Assembly (NCBI RefSeq): GCF_024713975.1
Contig: NC_091093.1
Span: 9,482,001 to 9,546,000, forward strand
DNA length: 64,000 nucleotides
Reading direction: 5' to 3'
Origin: Paralichthys olivaceus
Taxonomy: Eukaryota > Chordata > Actinopteri > Pleuronectiformes > Paralichthyidae
Position 1 is the stretch's first letter; each line of letters opens with the position of its first letter. The notes beneath the pieces were generated by a model. It searched no databases. It was not told where the DNA came from and saw only the letters and a program-made list of their open reading frames with translations. Positions 22,853-34,600 of the stretch are shown piece after piece. A program made the position numbers and the translations under genes.

Positions 22853-25165
22853 CTGTCCAAAAACAAAAAATATGAATATAAAACATTAACATCAGATTAA
22901 GACTACATAATGAACAGTCTAGAGAAGGATCACATCTTAGTTTGTTAAGAAAACATTCCAGTAAACACAACAGTTTCAGTCTGTGATTTCTCAAGTATTT
23001 CTCTATTTGCTCTATTTCTCTTTATCATCCTTTTAATCAGTAATATATACTCAGTAGGTCAGTAGAATGACATGATTTCCCATCTGATGTTAAGAAAGCT
23101 CACAAAAGGCAGGCAATGACTAGGTCAGAAGGAAATTTGGTGCTGTCAATTATCTGTCAGTGCTGCCTTTCATGTGTGTAGCAAAGCAGCTGGTGCAAAG
23201 CAACCGCCAGCCACCAGCAGGTGCCTCTTCCTGTACCCTTCCCCTTTAACACACACATTCACACAAATGTACCTCAACCCCTCCACCCCCACAACCAATG
23301 AAGCGGCCTACCCTGCTGCTGCAGAATTTGTGAGAAGTGCAGACAGCTGATAGAATTTCAACAGCTAGGGACAGAAGCAGATGAGGCCCTTTAAGTGTGT
23401 GCTCAGTGTGTTTGTGTACGTGTCTATGTGTGTGTGGGTGTGTGTGTTCTGCAACCACAGACCGGCGGTGGGTGACAGAAGCTTACCCAGGTCAGTCATT
23501 ATATGCTGACTTGCTATGCACACAGGCACACATGCAAAAATAAGCAGACATTTTTTTAGTCAGGACTATCTATGGATGCTTTTTTATTGTTTTTTATGGA
23601 TTAATATACATTTCAAATGACCAAAACCACACAAAACTTCACACAGCACCGCTGCAGAAAGGCAGGCACACAGCCCCTTCTGTCACTAGCAGCTGATCAC
23701 ATGAACACACTGACAACACTGAGCATAAAACTAACTTAACATGGCAAGTGCTGCTACTGAACGGCCTTTGCAACCAGTTTTATTTGAAAATGAAAAAGGC
23801 TAAAGTGCTGTTTGGGTGCATTTTGCATACAAGGCAAACCACCACGGACAGACTAAGGATGTTGATAAGCAAACAATGTGATGATGTCGAGTAGCACAAC
23901 AACCCGGGTGAATTTTGACAGGTCAGCTCCTGTTTCAACAAAATTGAAGTATTAAACAGTTATTATATGTTACATGTTAACGTTAGCAATTGGACCATTA
24001 GCCATTAGCCGATAGCCACATTAGCCAACTGTTAATTAATAGTTAAGCTAGCAGCTTTGGCTAATACTGAAACAACTAACGTTAATATGGGAGCTGGACA
24101 TGATGGTTTACAAAGTAATGAGTATTTCCCTTGGTATGGGTATAGAGTTTAAAATTCTAGTAACTATTACTATAACTAACAAGGAAAATGAGTAACTCAG
24201 ATTCAAACAGGAGGTCAGAAATGTGTCCTGTGACTACATCATAGAAGTGGCCTAACATCCTTGAATCCAAATACACAACATATATATTCAGAGAGAGAGT
24301 CAGAAAGTGAATATTGTCAACATATTTGCCTAAGGCTGAGTAGAGTCAGCAGACAAGCAAAGCACACAGCAGCACAATGTGCAGAACTTTTAGAAGAGCA
24401 GGTAACACTGAAAGCTTCAGTTTACATTTTTGACAATCAACCTGCAGACCATGAAAATCTTCATTTGTTTCCTTTAGCCCTCCCATCACACAAAAATACA
24501 ACCAACACCAAACAACGGTGAAAAAGTTCGAAGATGACTGTACTCAAACATAACAGTTTGGGCACCAGCTTGTATCCTCCAACAGCACCTCTTCTGGTTT
24601 GTGCACACTTCTTCACCGAGATAAATCGGACGTTAAGTTTTTTTCCATAGTTTCCTGCAGAATACCTCATCTTTACCAACAGTCGCAGTAATCTCCCCCC
24701 AGGAGCCATCTGAGAATCTCTTAGCTCCTTCAATGAAGACATTAATGATATGTATGGACCGGCCATGCGCAGCGTGCACCAACTGACAAAAGTTAAGAGG
24801 TGCGTGACCAGCCGAAACGAAACTGGCACCTAAAAGTTCAAGTCTTCTTGGAAGGCTGAAAAAGCATTGATCATTTTAACAGTTGCAACACAAACCCACA
24901 ATGAATGCCGCCCCATCACGCCTTCTTTGCAGTCATTTTTTTCCAAAGCAACATTTTAATGATACAATTTGAAAGAGCGATATATAATGGTTGTGAATTG
25001 TACCGTGCTTCACAGTGAAGCCCAGCTCACGTTGAGTGAGGAGCGGTGGAAATCCAAACTACAAGTGCTACATGTAAATGCAATATATAAGTGCAACTAA
25101 ACTTTAATGTTTTTGTTTTGTTTTTTTAAATATCAACACACATAGTTGACGATGGTTATTACACA
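22853..25165. other. chd9 intron 1 (3' part); possible alternative first exon at ~24.67-24.84 kb
   Basis: Mostly unique intron. At about 24585-24840 the minus strand is mildly CpG-rich, contains TGCGCATGG (NRF1 half-site-like) and GGTCACGC, and offers GTAAAG after CTGTTG as a donor. This would suit a non-coding alternative first exon spliced to 22852. A minus-strand open frame (24461-24829) matches no family I know. At 23976-24090 there is a cluster of TTAGCC/GCTAAC words. Confidence 0.3.
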
Positions 25166-25169
25166 TCAT

Positions 25170-25535
25170 CTTCTTAACCAAAGTGTAGTCGGAAGATGTG
25201 AAGACTTTCTGCTGTCCTTTTGTCAATGGGGAGCTCGTTCAACCATTTAGGAGCCAGGACAGCAAACAGTTGTGATATTGCCTAATCCGTTGGCAGCACG
25301 GTACGCACGTACTAGTGTCTTGAAATGGATGCGGGCAGCCACTAGTAACCAGGGAAGGGAGCGGAGGAGCGGTGTAGTGTGAGTGAACTTAGGTTGGTTG
25401 AAGACCAGAGCGTCTGCATTCTGGATGAACTGCAGAGGTCGGATAGAACTAGCAGGCAGACCAGCCAGGAGGGAGGTGCAGTAGTCTCGGCGTAAGATGA
25501 CCAGAGCCTGGACTGGAACCTGTGTTGCCTGGTGA
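25170..25535 (-). mobile_element. LINE fragment (L2-like fish non-LTR element), degenerate
   Basis: Contains the ordered landmarks of a common fish LINE 3' region read on the complementary strand: 'gagctcgttcaaccatttaggagccag', 'cttgaaatggatgcgggc', 'gaagaccagagcgtctgcattctggatgaactgcag' and 'agtagtctcggcgtaagatgaccagagcctgga'. The coding frame is broken. It corresponds to the region upstream of, and overlapping, the better preserved fragment at 37140-37800. Confidence 0.7.
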
Positions 25536-26344
25536 GTTATTTACTGTGTTTACATTTCACATAAAAAATATGTTCATTTTCTTTCTTCTATAGATCAATA
25601 CACTTTGTTGTTTTGTTTTTTCCTTTTTATTTGTAGGTAATAAAGTAAGTTTTTAGTTAAACTCTAAAATATCAAGCCTAAACAACATTTCCTTGTCATA
25701 TGGGTTTGATAACAAGAGTTAAGGAATCATTCCAAATTATTTTTTAAATCAGCCAATATAGCAGTATTGGATTTTTTTTACACTACAATATCAATATTAC
25801 CCCCTAAAAATGTATATTCAGGCTCTTCTACTTTCACACCAGTTGTACTGCAGCTAATTCAAAGCTTGAGAGTAGCTTCATGAAGTCTATATTTTATGTC
25901 TCATACACTTCAGTATGTTGTCATATAGCAAGGAGGTAAATTAGCACATGTATTTAGAACATAGGCTAAGCTGCTGAGAATTAACCTTTTCCTTATATTA
26001 GTATTTTCTTTGCTTTCAGTATGGGTCCTGTTTATAAAGGAAACGTGTGACTGTCCCACTTAGATGTTTAGGCAACATAATGACGATTTATGTTATATAC
26101 CATCAACAAGTGAAATGGGAGGCATGTGAAATTAAGTGTCTCAGAAGAATGTATGCATAATGGCCACATCTGAACAGTAGAATATTACAAATTTCCAAGT
26201 CACACTGCCATGATAATTACACCATCTCAAATTGGGATTTGTGCCAAACATTGACAACATCTTTGATGCTTGGATCATTTTCATTTAATGAACACAATGT
26301 ATTCAACCCATTCAGTTCCTTTATCTTATTTGAAACTTGGATGG
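25536..26344. other. chd9 intron 1, no gene seen
   Basis: AT-rich unique intronic sequence with no exon or mobile element recognised. Confidence 0.5.
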
Positions 26345-26690
26345 CACTCAGTAGAGCGCATACCTCCGCCAAGGTCCAACAGTCCCCTTATGAAACCGTA
26401 TTTAAATCCACTACATCTGGATTTGTATTTGGATCAGCACCAAATTTCACACACAGGAAAATCTGTCTGCATGGTCCATGAACTGTACTCTGGAAATCAA
26501 TGACAAAAGATCTAGAGTGGTAAAGAAAGTGAAACGAAAAATCCAGGATCCGCCCCTGATCTGGATTAGCGCCAAACTTTTATGAATTCATTCCAGACCC
26601 AAACTATCCTTCCACCAAGTTTCATAGAAATTCTGTAGGTTTTGCATGACAAACTAACGCTGATGAAAACATGACCTCCTTTGCAGACGT
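26345..26690. repeat. Dispersed repeat with 'ACCTCC(A/G)CCAAGG' start, copy B
   Basis: Second, same-orientation copy of the family at 13371-13735; it ends with GAAAACATGACCTCCTTTGC. Degenerate and non-coding. Confidence 0.65.
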
Positions 26691-27555
26691 AATGGTTTCC
26701 AACAACTGTTTTGCAGCTTGTGTCTTGTTGGTGACATTCAAAATAAGATTGAAGCCAGGGTGTACTCTTGTTGAAAGCTGACAGTGCACTCCAGCTAGAA
26801 CGACAATAATAAATTGGAGGTATAAGAAATTAAAACTGATCAACTGTGTTTGATCAATAACACATGATCATATCACCACATCTGCCATGTCCCCTGAATC
26901 AATGCAGCCCATTTTACCAAGCCTGCTAGCCAAAGCTGAGCCACTGCTAACCTATAAACAGCCCCATGTCGTCCAAAGGAACCCACCGTGTCCTCCAGCC
27001 TCTGTAGACTCCCAGCTGTTTCCTTCATTATTGTGGATCATGTGAAGCATCATCCAAACACGTGCAGCTCCTAACATAAACAAGAGCTGTGTACACAAGT
27101 GCCCCGAGGTAGCCACTGAAACCTGGACCTGGTGTCATACAGGGCCTAACGAGAGTCAGTCAGCAGCATCAAACCTACCAGGGTGAAGAGGACTGAGGGG
27201 GTCATGCCTGGCGAGGAAGATGCAAAGGGATGAAAAGTGAAGTTGCTTTGAAACAAAGCGCTACTACTGCTCTCAACTCAGCGAGATGATCTTCGTGTTT
27301 CCAGATTGATGTCTCCCAGTGCTCACCACTGAAGTCAGCATCCCTCCGTGGCTTCCACCCCTGCTCGCTCGGTGCCTGTCGATCCAGCGAGGCAGCGATG
27401 TGTTGAGCCACTTGAAGCACAGACTGCTCGACAAGTGGAAACAGAATGAAGTGCACGTGGGACACTGGGTGTTAAATTAAAGAACATTAGCCCCCAGATG
27501 AGTCACACGTGCTCCAGTAAATCAAACACCCACCACCTCAGCAGCCCCAGGATCC
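26691..27555. other. chd9 intron 1 next to the CpG island, no gene seen
   Basis: Unique sequence. No exon recognised. Confidence 0.45.
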
Positions 27556-27804
27556 AGAGAGGTGTCGTGACGCTTCCCTCAGCGAAGAGGAGGAGGAGGC
27601 CGGAGGTGGATGGAGAGGTCGACCGCCATGGTGTCCGTGATGATTACGGACTAGTTTGTTTGCGGACTTTTTTGTTTTCAGTCCCTCGCTAAAGCTGCTG
27701 AAGTGTTGGCGAACAGTTCCACGCGTCCACGTTGAAGTTCCTGCCGGGCCGGGCCGTGCCGGGCCGTGCAGACTGTGGCTGGTCGCTGTCAGTTCAGGAC
27801 CACC

Positions 27805-27951
27805 ATGACCGAGGAGGACTACTTTCAGAGCCGTGCGCGTCTTCTCTACCACCCGGCGAAACTGCGAGAAAGTGAGGGAGCACCCTCCGCCGTGCGCGCT
27901 ACACTACAGCGCGGACAAGTTATTGAGGAAAGGTGGTTTCTACCGGGAAGA

Positions 27952-27990
<39 letters not shown>

Positions 27991-28128
27991 CTCTCTCTCA
28001 CACACACACTCACCGAGCAGGACGGTGTCATCAAACAGCTGAGCTCCACTCTGCACTGTCAGGACTGTGACAGCTCTCCGCCTCAGTGGAACTCTCCGCT
28101 CGTCAGGTTTGTACCAGCCGAAGTGTAA
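27805..28128 (+). CDS. Candidate divergent ORF in the CpG island (unrecognised, 107 aa)
   Basis: ACCACCATGACC is a strong Kozak start. The frame begins MTEEDYFQSRARLLYHPAKL, continues through a (CA)n/(CT)n tract translated as Leu-Thr-His repeats, and ends TAA at 28128; GTTTGT after CGTCAG is a possible donor. I do not recognise the protein. The first ~50 residues have a protein-like composition, but the microsatellite in the middle argues against a conserved coding region. It may be the first exon of a divergent transcript or chance in GC-rich sequence. Confidence 0.2.
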
Positions 28129-28136
28129 CGTCTCAC

Positions 28137-28450
28137 CTGGGTCGACGCAGGCAGCGGAGCTCCGGGCGGAGACGCGCTGTTACCGGTGAAGTTGTGCGTG
28201 TGTTGTGACTTGTTCTCCCGCTGGTGACCGCTGCGCAGCGCCTGCTGCTGACGTGACCGCGATAACAGCGGATTTGCATATCAGTGAGCTCCTCTGTGAT
28301 TGGACCGGAGGCAATTTGCGACAATGGCGCCTGTGGGCTGCGAGATGAACTCGCGGGGAGCGCGGCGGTGGAGCTGCTGCTGCTGCCGGTGCGGTGCCGC
28401 CCCGGGTCAGCGCCGGAGAGCGGCGGGTCGAGTCGTGTGCTCCTTTGTAA
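28137..28450 (-). other. chd9: Candidate non-coding exon 1 of chd9
   Basis: On the minus strand, CAG followed by GTGAGA gives a strong splice donor with first intron base at 28136, inside the CpG island. Joining it to the acceptor before 22852 would give a 5'UTR exon and a 5.3-kb intron 1. The right (transcription start) end is only estimated from the CCAAT, octamer and YY1 motifs. Human CHD9 also begins with a non-coding exon in a CpG island, as far as I remember. Confidence 0.45.
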
Positions 28451-28668
28451 AGTGCCCGTGTTGACAGGAGAGCATAAGATGGCCGCGTCCGGGCCGCAGC
28501 CAATCAGGAGAGGGTTTACTTTCGCACATGGAGCGGACCCGCTGCTCAGCGCAAAAAGGACGAGAGCGCGCGGGCCGCTCTCGTCCGCGGGTGCACGGCG
28601 ACCTCTGGTGGCTGAAAGCGACATGTCGCTCATTCCTATCTGTGCAGTACAATGGCACGTGGAACTCT

Positions 28669-29126
28669 ATAGTTTCACTGTATATACTCTGTTTACACTG
28701 TATATACTGTATATACTCTGTTTACTCTGTTTACACTGTATATACTCTGTTCACACTGTTTACACTGTATATACTCTGTTTACACTGTTTATACTGTTTA
28801 TACTGTATATACTCTGTTTACTCTGTTTACACTGTATATACTCTGTTTACACTGTATATACTCTGTTTACACTGTTTATACTGTATATACTCTGTTTACA
28901 CTGTATATACTCTGTTTACACTGTTTATACTGTATATACTCTGTTTATACTGTATATACTGTATATAGTCTGTTTACACTGTTTATACTGTATATACTCT
29001 GTTCACACTGTATATACTCTGTTCACACTGTATATACTCTGTTCACACTATTTATACTGTATATACTCTGTTCACACTGTATATACTCTGTTCACACTGT
29101 TTATACTGTATATACTCTGTTTTTAC
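28669..29126. repeat. Minisatellite, ~20-bp unit TATATACTCTGTTTACACTG
   Basis: About 460 bp of head-to-tail units built from TATATACTCTG, TTTACACTG and TTTATACTG modules with variants (TTCACACTG). The long plus-strand frame across it (28284-29144) encodes only a Leu/Tyr/Cys periodic peptide and is not a gene. Confidence 0.95.
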
Positions 29127-29310
29127 TGTCTACATCCTGTTTAAAATGTATTTATACTCTGTTTACACTGTATTTATTCGGTTTATAGTGTCTACATCCT
29201 GTTTAAAATGTATTTATACTCTGTTTACACTGTATTTATTCTGTTTATAGTGTCTACATCCTGTTTAAAATGTATTTATACTCTGTTTACTCTGTATATA
29301 TTACCTGTAT
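29127..29310. repeat. Higher-order 62-bp tandem repeat, about three copies
   Basis: Copies begin at 29127, 29189 and 29251 with TGTCTACATCCTGTTTAAAA, an exact 62-bp period. The third copy is truncated. The unit is made of the same modules as the adjacent 20-bp array. Confidence 0.9.
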
Positions 29311-29575
29311 TTTATTTATATCTTTACATTTCATAGCATTTATTTTGCATGTTTACTGATGCCAATTTGTATATTGTGTAAATATTTTGTATACATTTGT
29401 ATTGTGTGTATTCTGTACATGTACTCTTTTTTTAAATTGTACTTTATTTTCTTATTTGGCATTTTACTGCATGTTTTATTCTACCTCTATTCTAATTTAC
29501 TGTCTACCTTATTTTGAATATGTGCTGCTGTAACAAGTTCATTTCCCTGGAGTGGGATCAATAAAGTGCCTCTTC
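29311..29575 (+). mobile_element. Retroposon 3' tail (GGGATCAATAAAGT type)
   Basis: AT-rich sequence ending in GTGCTGCTGTAACAAG, then CATTTCCCTGGAGTGGGATCAATAAAGTGCC, the conserved end of a fish LINE/SINE family; the SINE at 49.6-49.9 kb carries a related end. The minisatellite directly upstream may have expanded from this element's interior. Confidence 0.6.
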
Positions 29576-30165
29576 TCTTAGCTTATATCAAATATTTATT
29601 TATCGCTCCATACAAAGTTTTAATACAAGGTGCTTAACAATAGTCTAAATACAACAATAGAATACATTGCAACAATACAGCAATGAAATGAGCAATAAAA
29701 TCAAATAAAGCAGATAGTTTAAAACAGAATTGATGAAGTGAACGCCAAGTTAAAGAGGTAGATTATGTTAATTGGTTGTGGTATCCTCATTGACCGCAGG
29801 TAGACAGCAGTACTTCTTCACTGTCTGTTCCTATATTCATCTTTTAGCATCGATTGAAACTGTTGCAATAAAAAATAAACCAGTACTTAAGATGTATCCT
29901 TTTGTGACATGTGTAGGATTATATGGAATCCAAGCGAACATAACTAGACACTGTAAACTTATTTTTCAATATTGATATTATATTATAACCTACATCTACT
30001 TAGGTTCATCCGATCTTTATGTACGTTGCATCTGACTTGGGACTCTTGGTGACAGAGCAATCATGAAACAGGTATTCAAAAACTAGGTGTAAAAAATTTC
30101 TGAAATGTCTTCCTATTATTTGTTTTTCTTCAGGCTTTGCTCGTGTTTAAAATTAAAACCCCTTT
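29576..30165. other. Intergenic between chd9 promoter and aktip 3' end
   Basis: AT-rich sequence with no gene recognised. In human RBL2 lies between CHD9 and AKTIP; none of its pocket-domain exons is seen here. Confidence 0.5.
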
Positions 30166-30169
30166 ATGG

Positions 30170-31589
30170 TGAAGACAAATTGACTTGACTTTATTTGATC
30201 ATTTTTATTGACTTCAGAGAAAAGCATTTCAATCTCATATCATCTATGCAGCAATATCTTTCACAAACCGGAGCAGGAACTGTCCCATACAGAACGCATT
30301 GAAACTCATGTCTGAAGATGCCTACAGCCCGAGTGGCCATGTGTGAAGCACACTGAGATTCTGTTACATCGGTGCCTTTCACAGCAGCCATAAATAAATC
30401 CAACAGGTTTCAGCATTCCATGTCTGCTATTCTAATAGAGCATATTATAAGAGGGGGTTCCCAGGAATCTTAAAATGTCTCTCCCACCACCCCCAATGTC
30501 CTAAGTGTAGCAATATTGAAAGTGGCTGAAGCCACTACAGGAGGAGACGTCACATGAAGTGATTTTGGTCTGGCAAAAAAAGAAAAGGGGCATCCTTGTA
30601 GGATTAATCTTCATCTGTGTGGCTAATAAGAAAACATTATCAAAATATATTTGAATCCTTTAAACCTAAAGTTTGTAGGTTTCCTGCAGTAACCATATTG
30701 ACTTTAAGTATAGATCTGTAAGGCTGCTCAATTAACATTTGGAAAAAAATGAAACAAAATATGATATATTATATTAATAAAACCAAAGCCTTGATGCAGA
30801 CATGTCTCTTAAAGTCAAACCTTAGCACAGCACCCATTACTTACACATCAAACCTTTAATAACCAAGAGCCAAAGGTACATAAAACATTCAAAATGATTC
30901 AAATCAGACAAAATAAAATACAAACTTACTCATTTAGTATCTCATTTTAAAACCACATTTGCCTGTTCTGCTTCGTATATATTAGGAACTATGTAAGACA
31001 ATAGAAGACAGACAGTAGAATTTAAAAGAAATCATCATCCAATAAGAAACGAATATAAAACATAACAACCTAATTGGGTTTTGGGAGAGGTGTGAATCAG
31101 GAAGTTTCTCTCACACTCCTGTGACCACAAACATTCCAAGTCTGACAAATAAAACAGTCCTGAGCCAGTTTCAACAAGTGGTAGAAGATGGTATAGTCCA
31201 CTTTTACTCACTGTATGAAGACAAATTGCTTTGCTCATACTTTTCAGCTCCTTTTCGGACAGTATGATATCACCAAGCCCAACGTGTGCATGGATCCGAA
31301 AATCTAAATGAGAAAGCTCTTTGATTGCATCACAGCCTAAATGATGTTGCTGAGACATCCATTTGTCTTTGTCGATTTACATATGATACAAACTTTGTTT
31401 CCTTATTCTAAAGCTGTTTGAGGAGATGCCTACAAAGCTTAAAGCTGAGCAATAACATGGAGATTTAATATAAAGTTCTCCCAACTGTTCCACGGATCCA
31501 GTTCACATAAGACAGCGGAGGGCAAGCCAGTGGCACGGCATCTGATGCTTATGCTTCCCTCTAGTGGCCACTGAAGCGACAGTGCAGGT
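30170..31589 (-). other. aktip: Probable aktip 3'UTR with poly(A) signals
   Basis: Downstream of the aktip stop (31590). The minus strand carries AATAAA at 30204-30209 and again at 30190-30195, with no stronger signal cluster in the preceding stretch. The length (~1.4 kb) is reasonable for the family. The exact cleavage site is not determinable. Confidence 0.5.
30190..30209 (-). terminator. Tandem polyadenylation signals AATAAA for aktip
   Basis: Two AATAAA hexamers on the minus strand 14 nt apart, in the expected place for the aktip transcript end. The assignment is inferred from position. Confidence 0.45.
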
Positions 31590-31697
31590 TCAGCTCTGGG
31601 GAGGGCTGTCGTCTTTGCTGAAGGGCTGCGTCGATCCGGGCTTCACCCAGGACAGCCCCGACACCTGCATTCCCTTGTGGTGATCCTCAGGCCGTCT
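31590..31697 (-). CDS. aktip: aktip last coding exon
   Basis: 108 nt, CCCTAG acceptor, stop TGA at 31590-31592. Encodes [20 protein letters not shown] then [15 protein letters not shown]. Human ends [19 protein letters not shown], so the stop position is conserved within a few residues. Confidence 0.93.
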   Translation of the reverse strand, partial: RRPEDHHKGMQVSGLSWVKPGSTQPFSKDDSPPQS

Positions 31698-34600
31698 CTA
31701 GGGCAACAAGGCAAATTCACAGTTACATAACAGGGACGGCTCAACCAAACGAGGTGCGTGAGCAAAAACCAAACCCTTAAAGGAGCCTACACTCAAGTCT
31801 TACTTTGCATGTGAACATGCGCTCTTTTGCTTCCTCATGAACAGCTGGGTTCCATGGAGAAAAACTGAAACCAATAGAGAAGAGTTTGTCAGACACTTTT
31901 AACCTTTAGCATCTCATGGTACCTATTCACATACACACAGAACTAGTGTGTATTTTGTGGATGTGTTGGTTGTGGTATGGAAAGAATGTGGACAGTTTAC
32001 CAACCTTATTGCGTAGGGATCATCTATCTTGGGTTGGTCAAAAAGATGACTGTTGCATAGTTTCACACTATCCACCACTTTGCTTTTGAACAGCTGCACA
32101 TCCTTTTCATATCTGACAGGAAAATGTGTTGGTGGTCAATCAATGAACAAATGATCCTTTCCACAAAGCTTTTCTGTTCTGTCAACTTTTGACACTGACT
32201 TGTTACAAAAAAGCTAAATAAAAAGGCTAATTGTTTCATAATTTGATTAAGCTATTACATCAGATAAAAGCAGGTTAAAGAACATTAAGACACTTACAGC
32301 ACAGCAGCCTCTGGGTTGAGTGGTTCTGTGGTATTAATCTTGTAGAAAATTGTACGTGCGTACATCAGGACTTGCCAGATGTGATTGTGATTTCGTCTAC
32401 AAGAACACAACATATGGGGTTGGCAATATTATTTGACCTTTTGGGGAGTACAGTGTGTTCACAGCCTAAAATATTCTCTGACTGAATTAAAACACCATGC
32501 TGAATACGTTTTAATTTTCTGTTTACTCCAAAATTAACATTGCACTGAATGTCCAGCTGTGTACAAAGTCAAAGGGGAAGCACAGCCGAGCAGGACTCAC
32601 TTGGGCTGCACAAATTAATACATTTAGTTTTCAATAAATTTGGACTTGAAAGTCACTTGCACAAGCAGAAAAACAGAAAACATACCTCCATTTGGTGAAA
32701 GCTCTTCTGACATCAAGCTCTCCAGACACAGGGTCAACAAGAGGGTGGAAGACTGGGATGTCAAATACTAATTTCTGAAAGCAAAGCAAAAGGAAGAAAA
32801 TGGTCGAGAGTTTTCACCAAACATTCTTTCCTGGAAAATATTTTATGTCTGTTTTATAACACAAAGCTTACTTTCCATGATCACTGTTCAAATTACACAT
32901 CTAGATGGCTCTGAACAGCACACTGATTTTGAGAAACTTTCAATTTCATATATGACTGAACACATTTCCCCAAATGACAGTTTTCAGACACTGCATCACT
33001 TTCCTAGACCCTGGCAGTTCTTCACAAAGAATTGGTTTGGTCTGTGTCAGTATCACAGGTGCACCTGCAGTTCAATCTCCAGTGCAACAGGGCACAGAGT
33101 GACGTGTACACAGACTAGAGAGTGAGAGACAGGTTCTTGGTGTGAGAGAACTGTATTGAACGTCCCTCATGGGTCACCCACAGCTGCAGCTGAAACAATG
33201 AGGTCTAGATGTCTGTAAAAACATTATGGAAACTAGTGCAAGCATGTGAGAGGGAGTGACCAAGCGAGCATGAGCTCTACAAGGAATCAACCGAGCAAGA
33301 ATACTAATTTCGAGATCTCTTAAATTATTATGGGTAATTTTTTTGGTTCATATGAAACTGTGGACTGACAAATTGGAATATCGGGAGCCGGCTGTTTAGA
33401 TAATTAAAGGGAAACACTGCTTTCGCAGACCTGGAACATGATACAATGTTTTTATGTCTTTTAAGTTTATTTTTTGTTGTAACAGTACAATAATCATTTT
33501 GTCAAAATTACATCACTCACAGGACACTCCCCATCTGGATAGTTATCTGGAATATACACAGTGAATTTGAAGACTCCATCCTGGTACAAGCCATGTCTGA
33601 TGAATATGACCCCAAACCACACTAGAGAGAGACACACAAAGTATTTCAGAAAATGTACTTTTAAGAATAACTTTCAGCACAGTTTATAATAAAAATCATA
33701 TTTTCTGTTGAGTCTTGTGGAACATTTTGACATTGTTTACGAATGTTTCACATTGCAATTTAGAAAATATGGGCATTTGATTTATATGATAAATATGAAA
33801 CATTACAAACTACAGGAGCATCAAAGAGAGGGTCCTTACTTAGTGCTGACTTGTAGGATGGTTGAACATAAATTCCAGGGAGTTTCTGCTTAATCACAAG
33901 TGTGCTGCAGGTCACATGGCAAGAAGTTAGATCAAATCAAGAGGGAAGATAACAAATGCATGAAACACATTTTAGTCGTGGGTTAATGAAACTAGAAGGC
34001 ATGCTGTGATACCAACACATTTTTTTATATTAGACCATGTACAAACACAGAACACAACATGAAAAAGGCCAAAACTGAATCTTTATCCTCTGATTGGACC
34101 AGTACTTACAACTCAGCCAGTAGAGAGTACTCCAGGTAAAAAGGGCCATAGGAGGCATGTGTGCCATTGGCTGACTGGGCTGGAGTGCCCAATGAAGCAG
34201 GCTTGGTAATGGGGGTGGCATTCTTTGGAATGGGAGGAAGCTGCTTTTTGCCCAGGGAAAGCCGGGCTGGGCTGGCTCTCTGCTCCCCATGCCCGCTTTG
34301 TTCCTCGTTGTCGGGTCTCTGCTGTTTTCATTGAAAAACATAAGAGGAATCTCAACACATGTGTAAAAATCTGTAGCTGTCTGACAAAGCTGTCAGTAGG
34401 AAGGTATTGGCAGCCATATTAGAGAAGGCAACTGTTTATGAGCCATTATGCACACTCAAGAGTAGCGCAATGGGCCAGGGTAGTGACCATGTGACCAAAC
34501 TCTCAGGTTACACAGCCCGTCTGGTTTACAGCCATCAGGAAACACTGTCTAGACAAGACCATGCAGTCTGACATACACGATCATTCAGCTTACTGATGCT

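Larger units (their letters stand above)
27560..28640. promoter_or_regulatory. CpG island: probable main chd9 promoter, possibly bidirectional
   Basis: This is one of the longest CpG-dense stretches in the window. It contains a CCAAT box (28500-28504), an inverted CCAAT (ATTGG, 28299-28303), a POU octamer ATTTGCAT (28272-28279) and a YY1-like AAGATGGCCGC (28476-28486). It has no TATA box, as usual for a housekeeping-type chromatin gene. Its place 5.3 kb upstream of chd9 exon 2, and the absence of any other minus-strand gene start nearby, make it the best candidate for the chd9 promoter. Interruption by a (CA)n/(CT)n tract at about 27953-28012 separates two CpG-rich halves. Confidence 0.7.

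Noticed and set aside
24461..24829. 122-codon minus-strand frame resembling a small basic protein
   Set aside because: No recognisable domain, no neighbouring exons. More likely a 5'UTR/promoter segment than a gene.
28284..29144. 286-codon plus-strand open frame
   Set aside because: It crosses the CpG island and then the minisatellite; the peptide is a periodic Leu/Tyr/Cys string produced by the 20-bp repeat, with no family resemblance.
22853..30165. Search for rbl2 exons between chd9 and aktip
   Set aside because: No pocket-domain or other RBL2-like peptide is seen in any frame.
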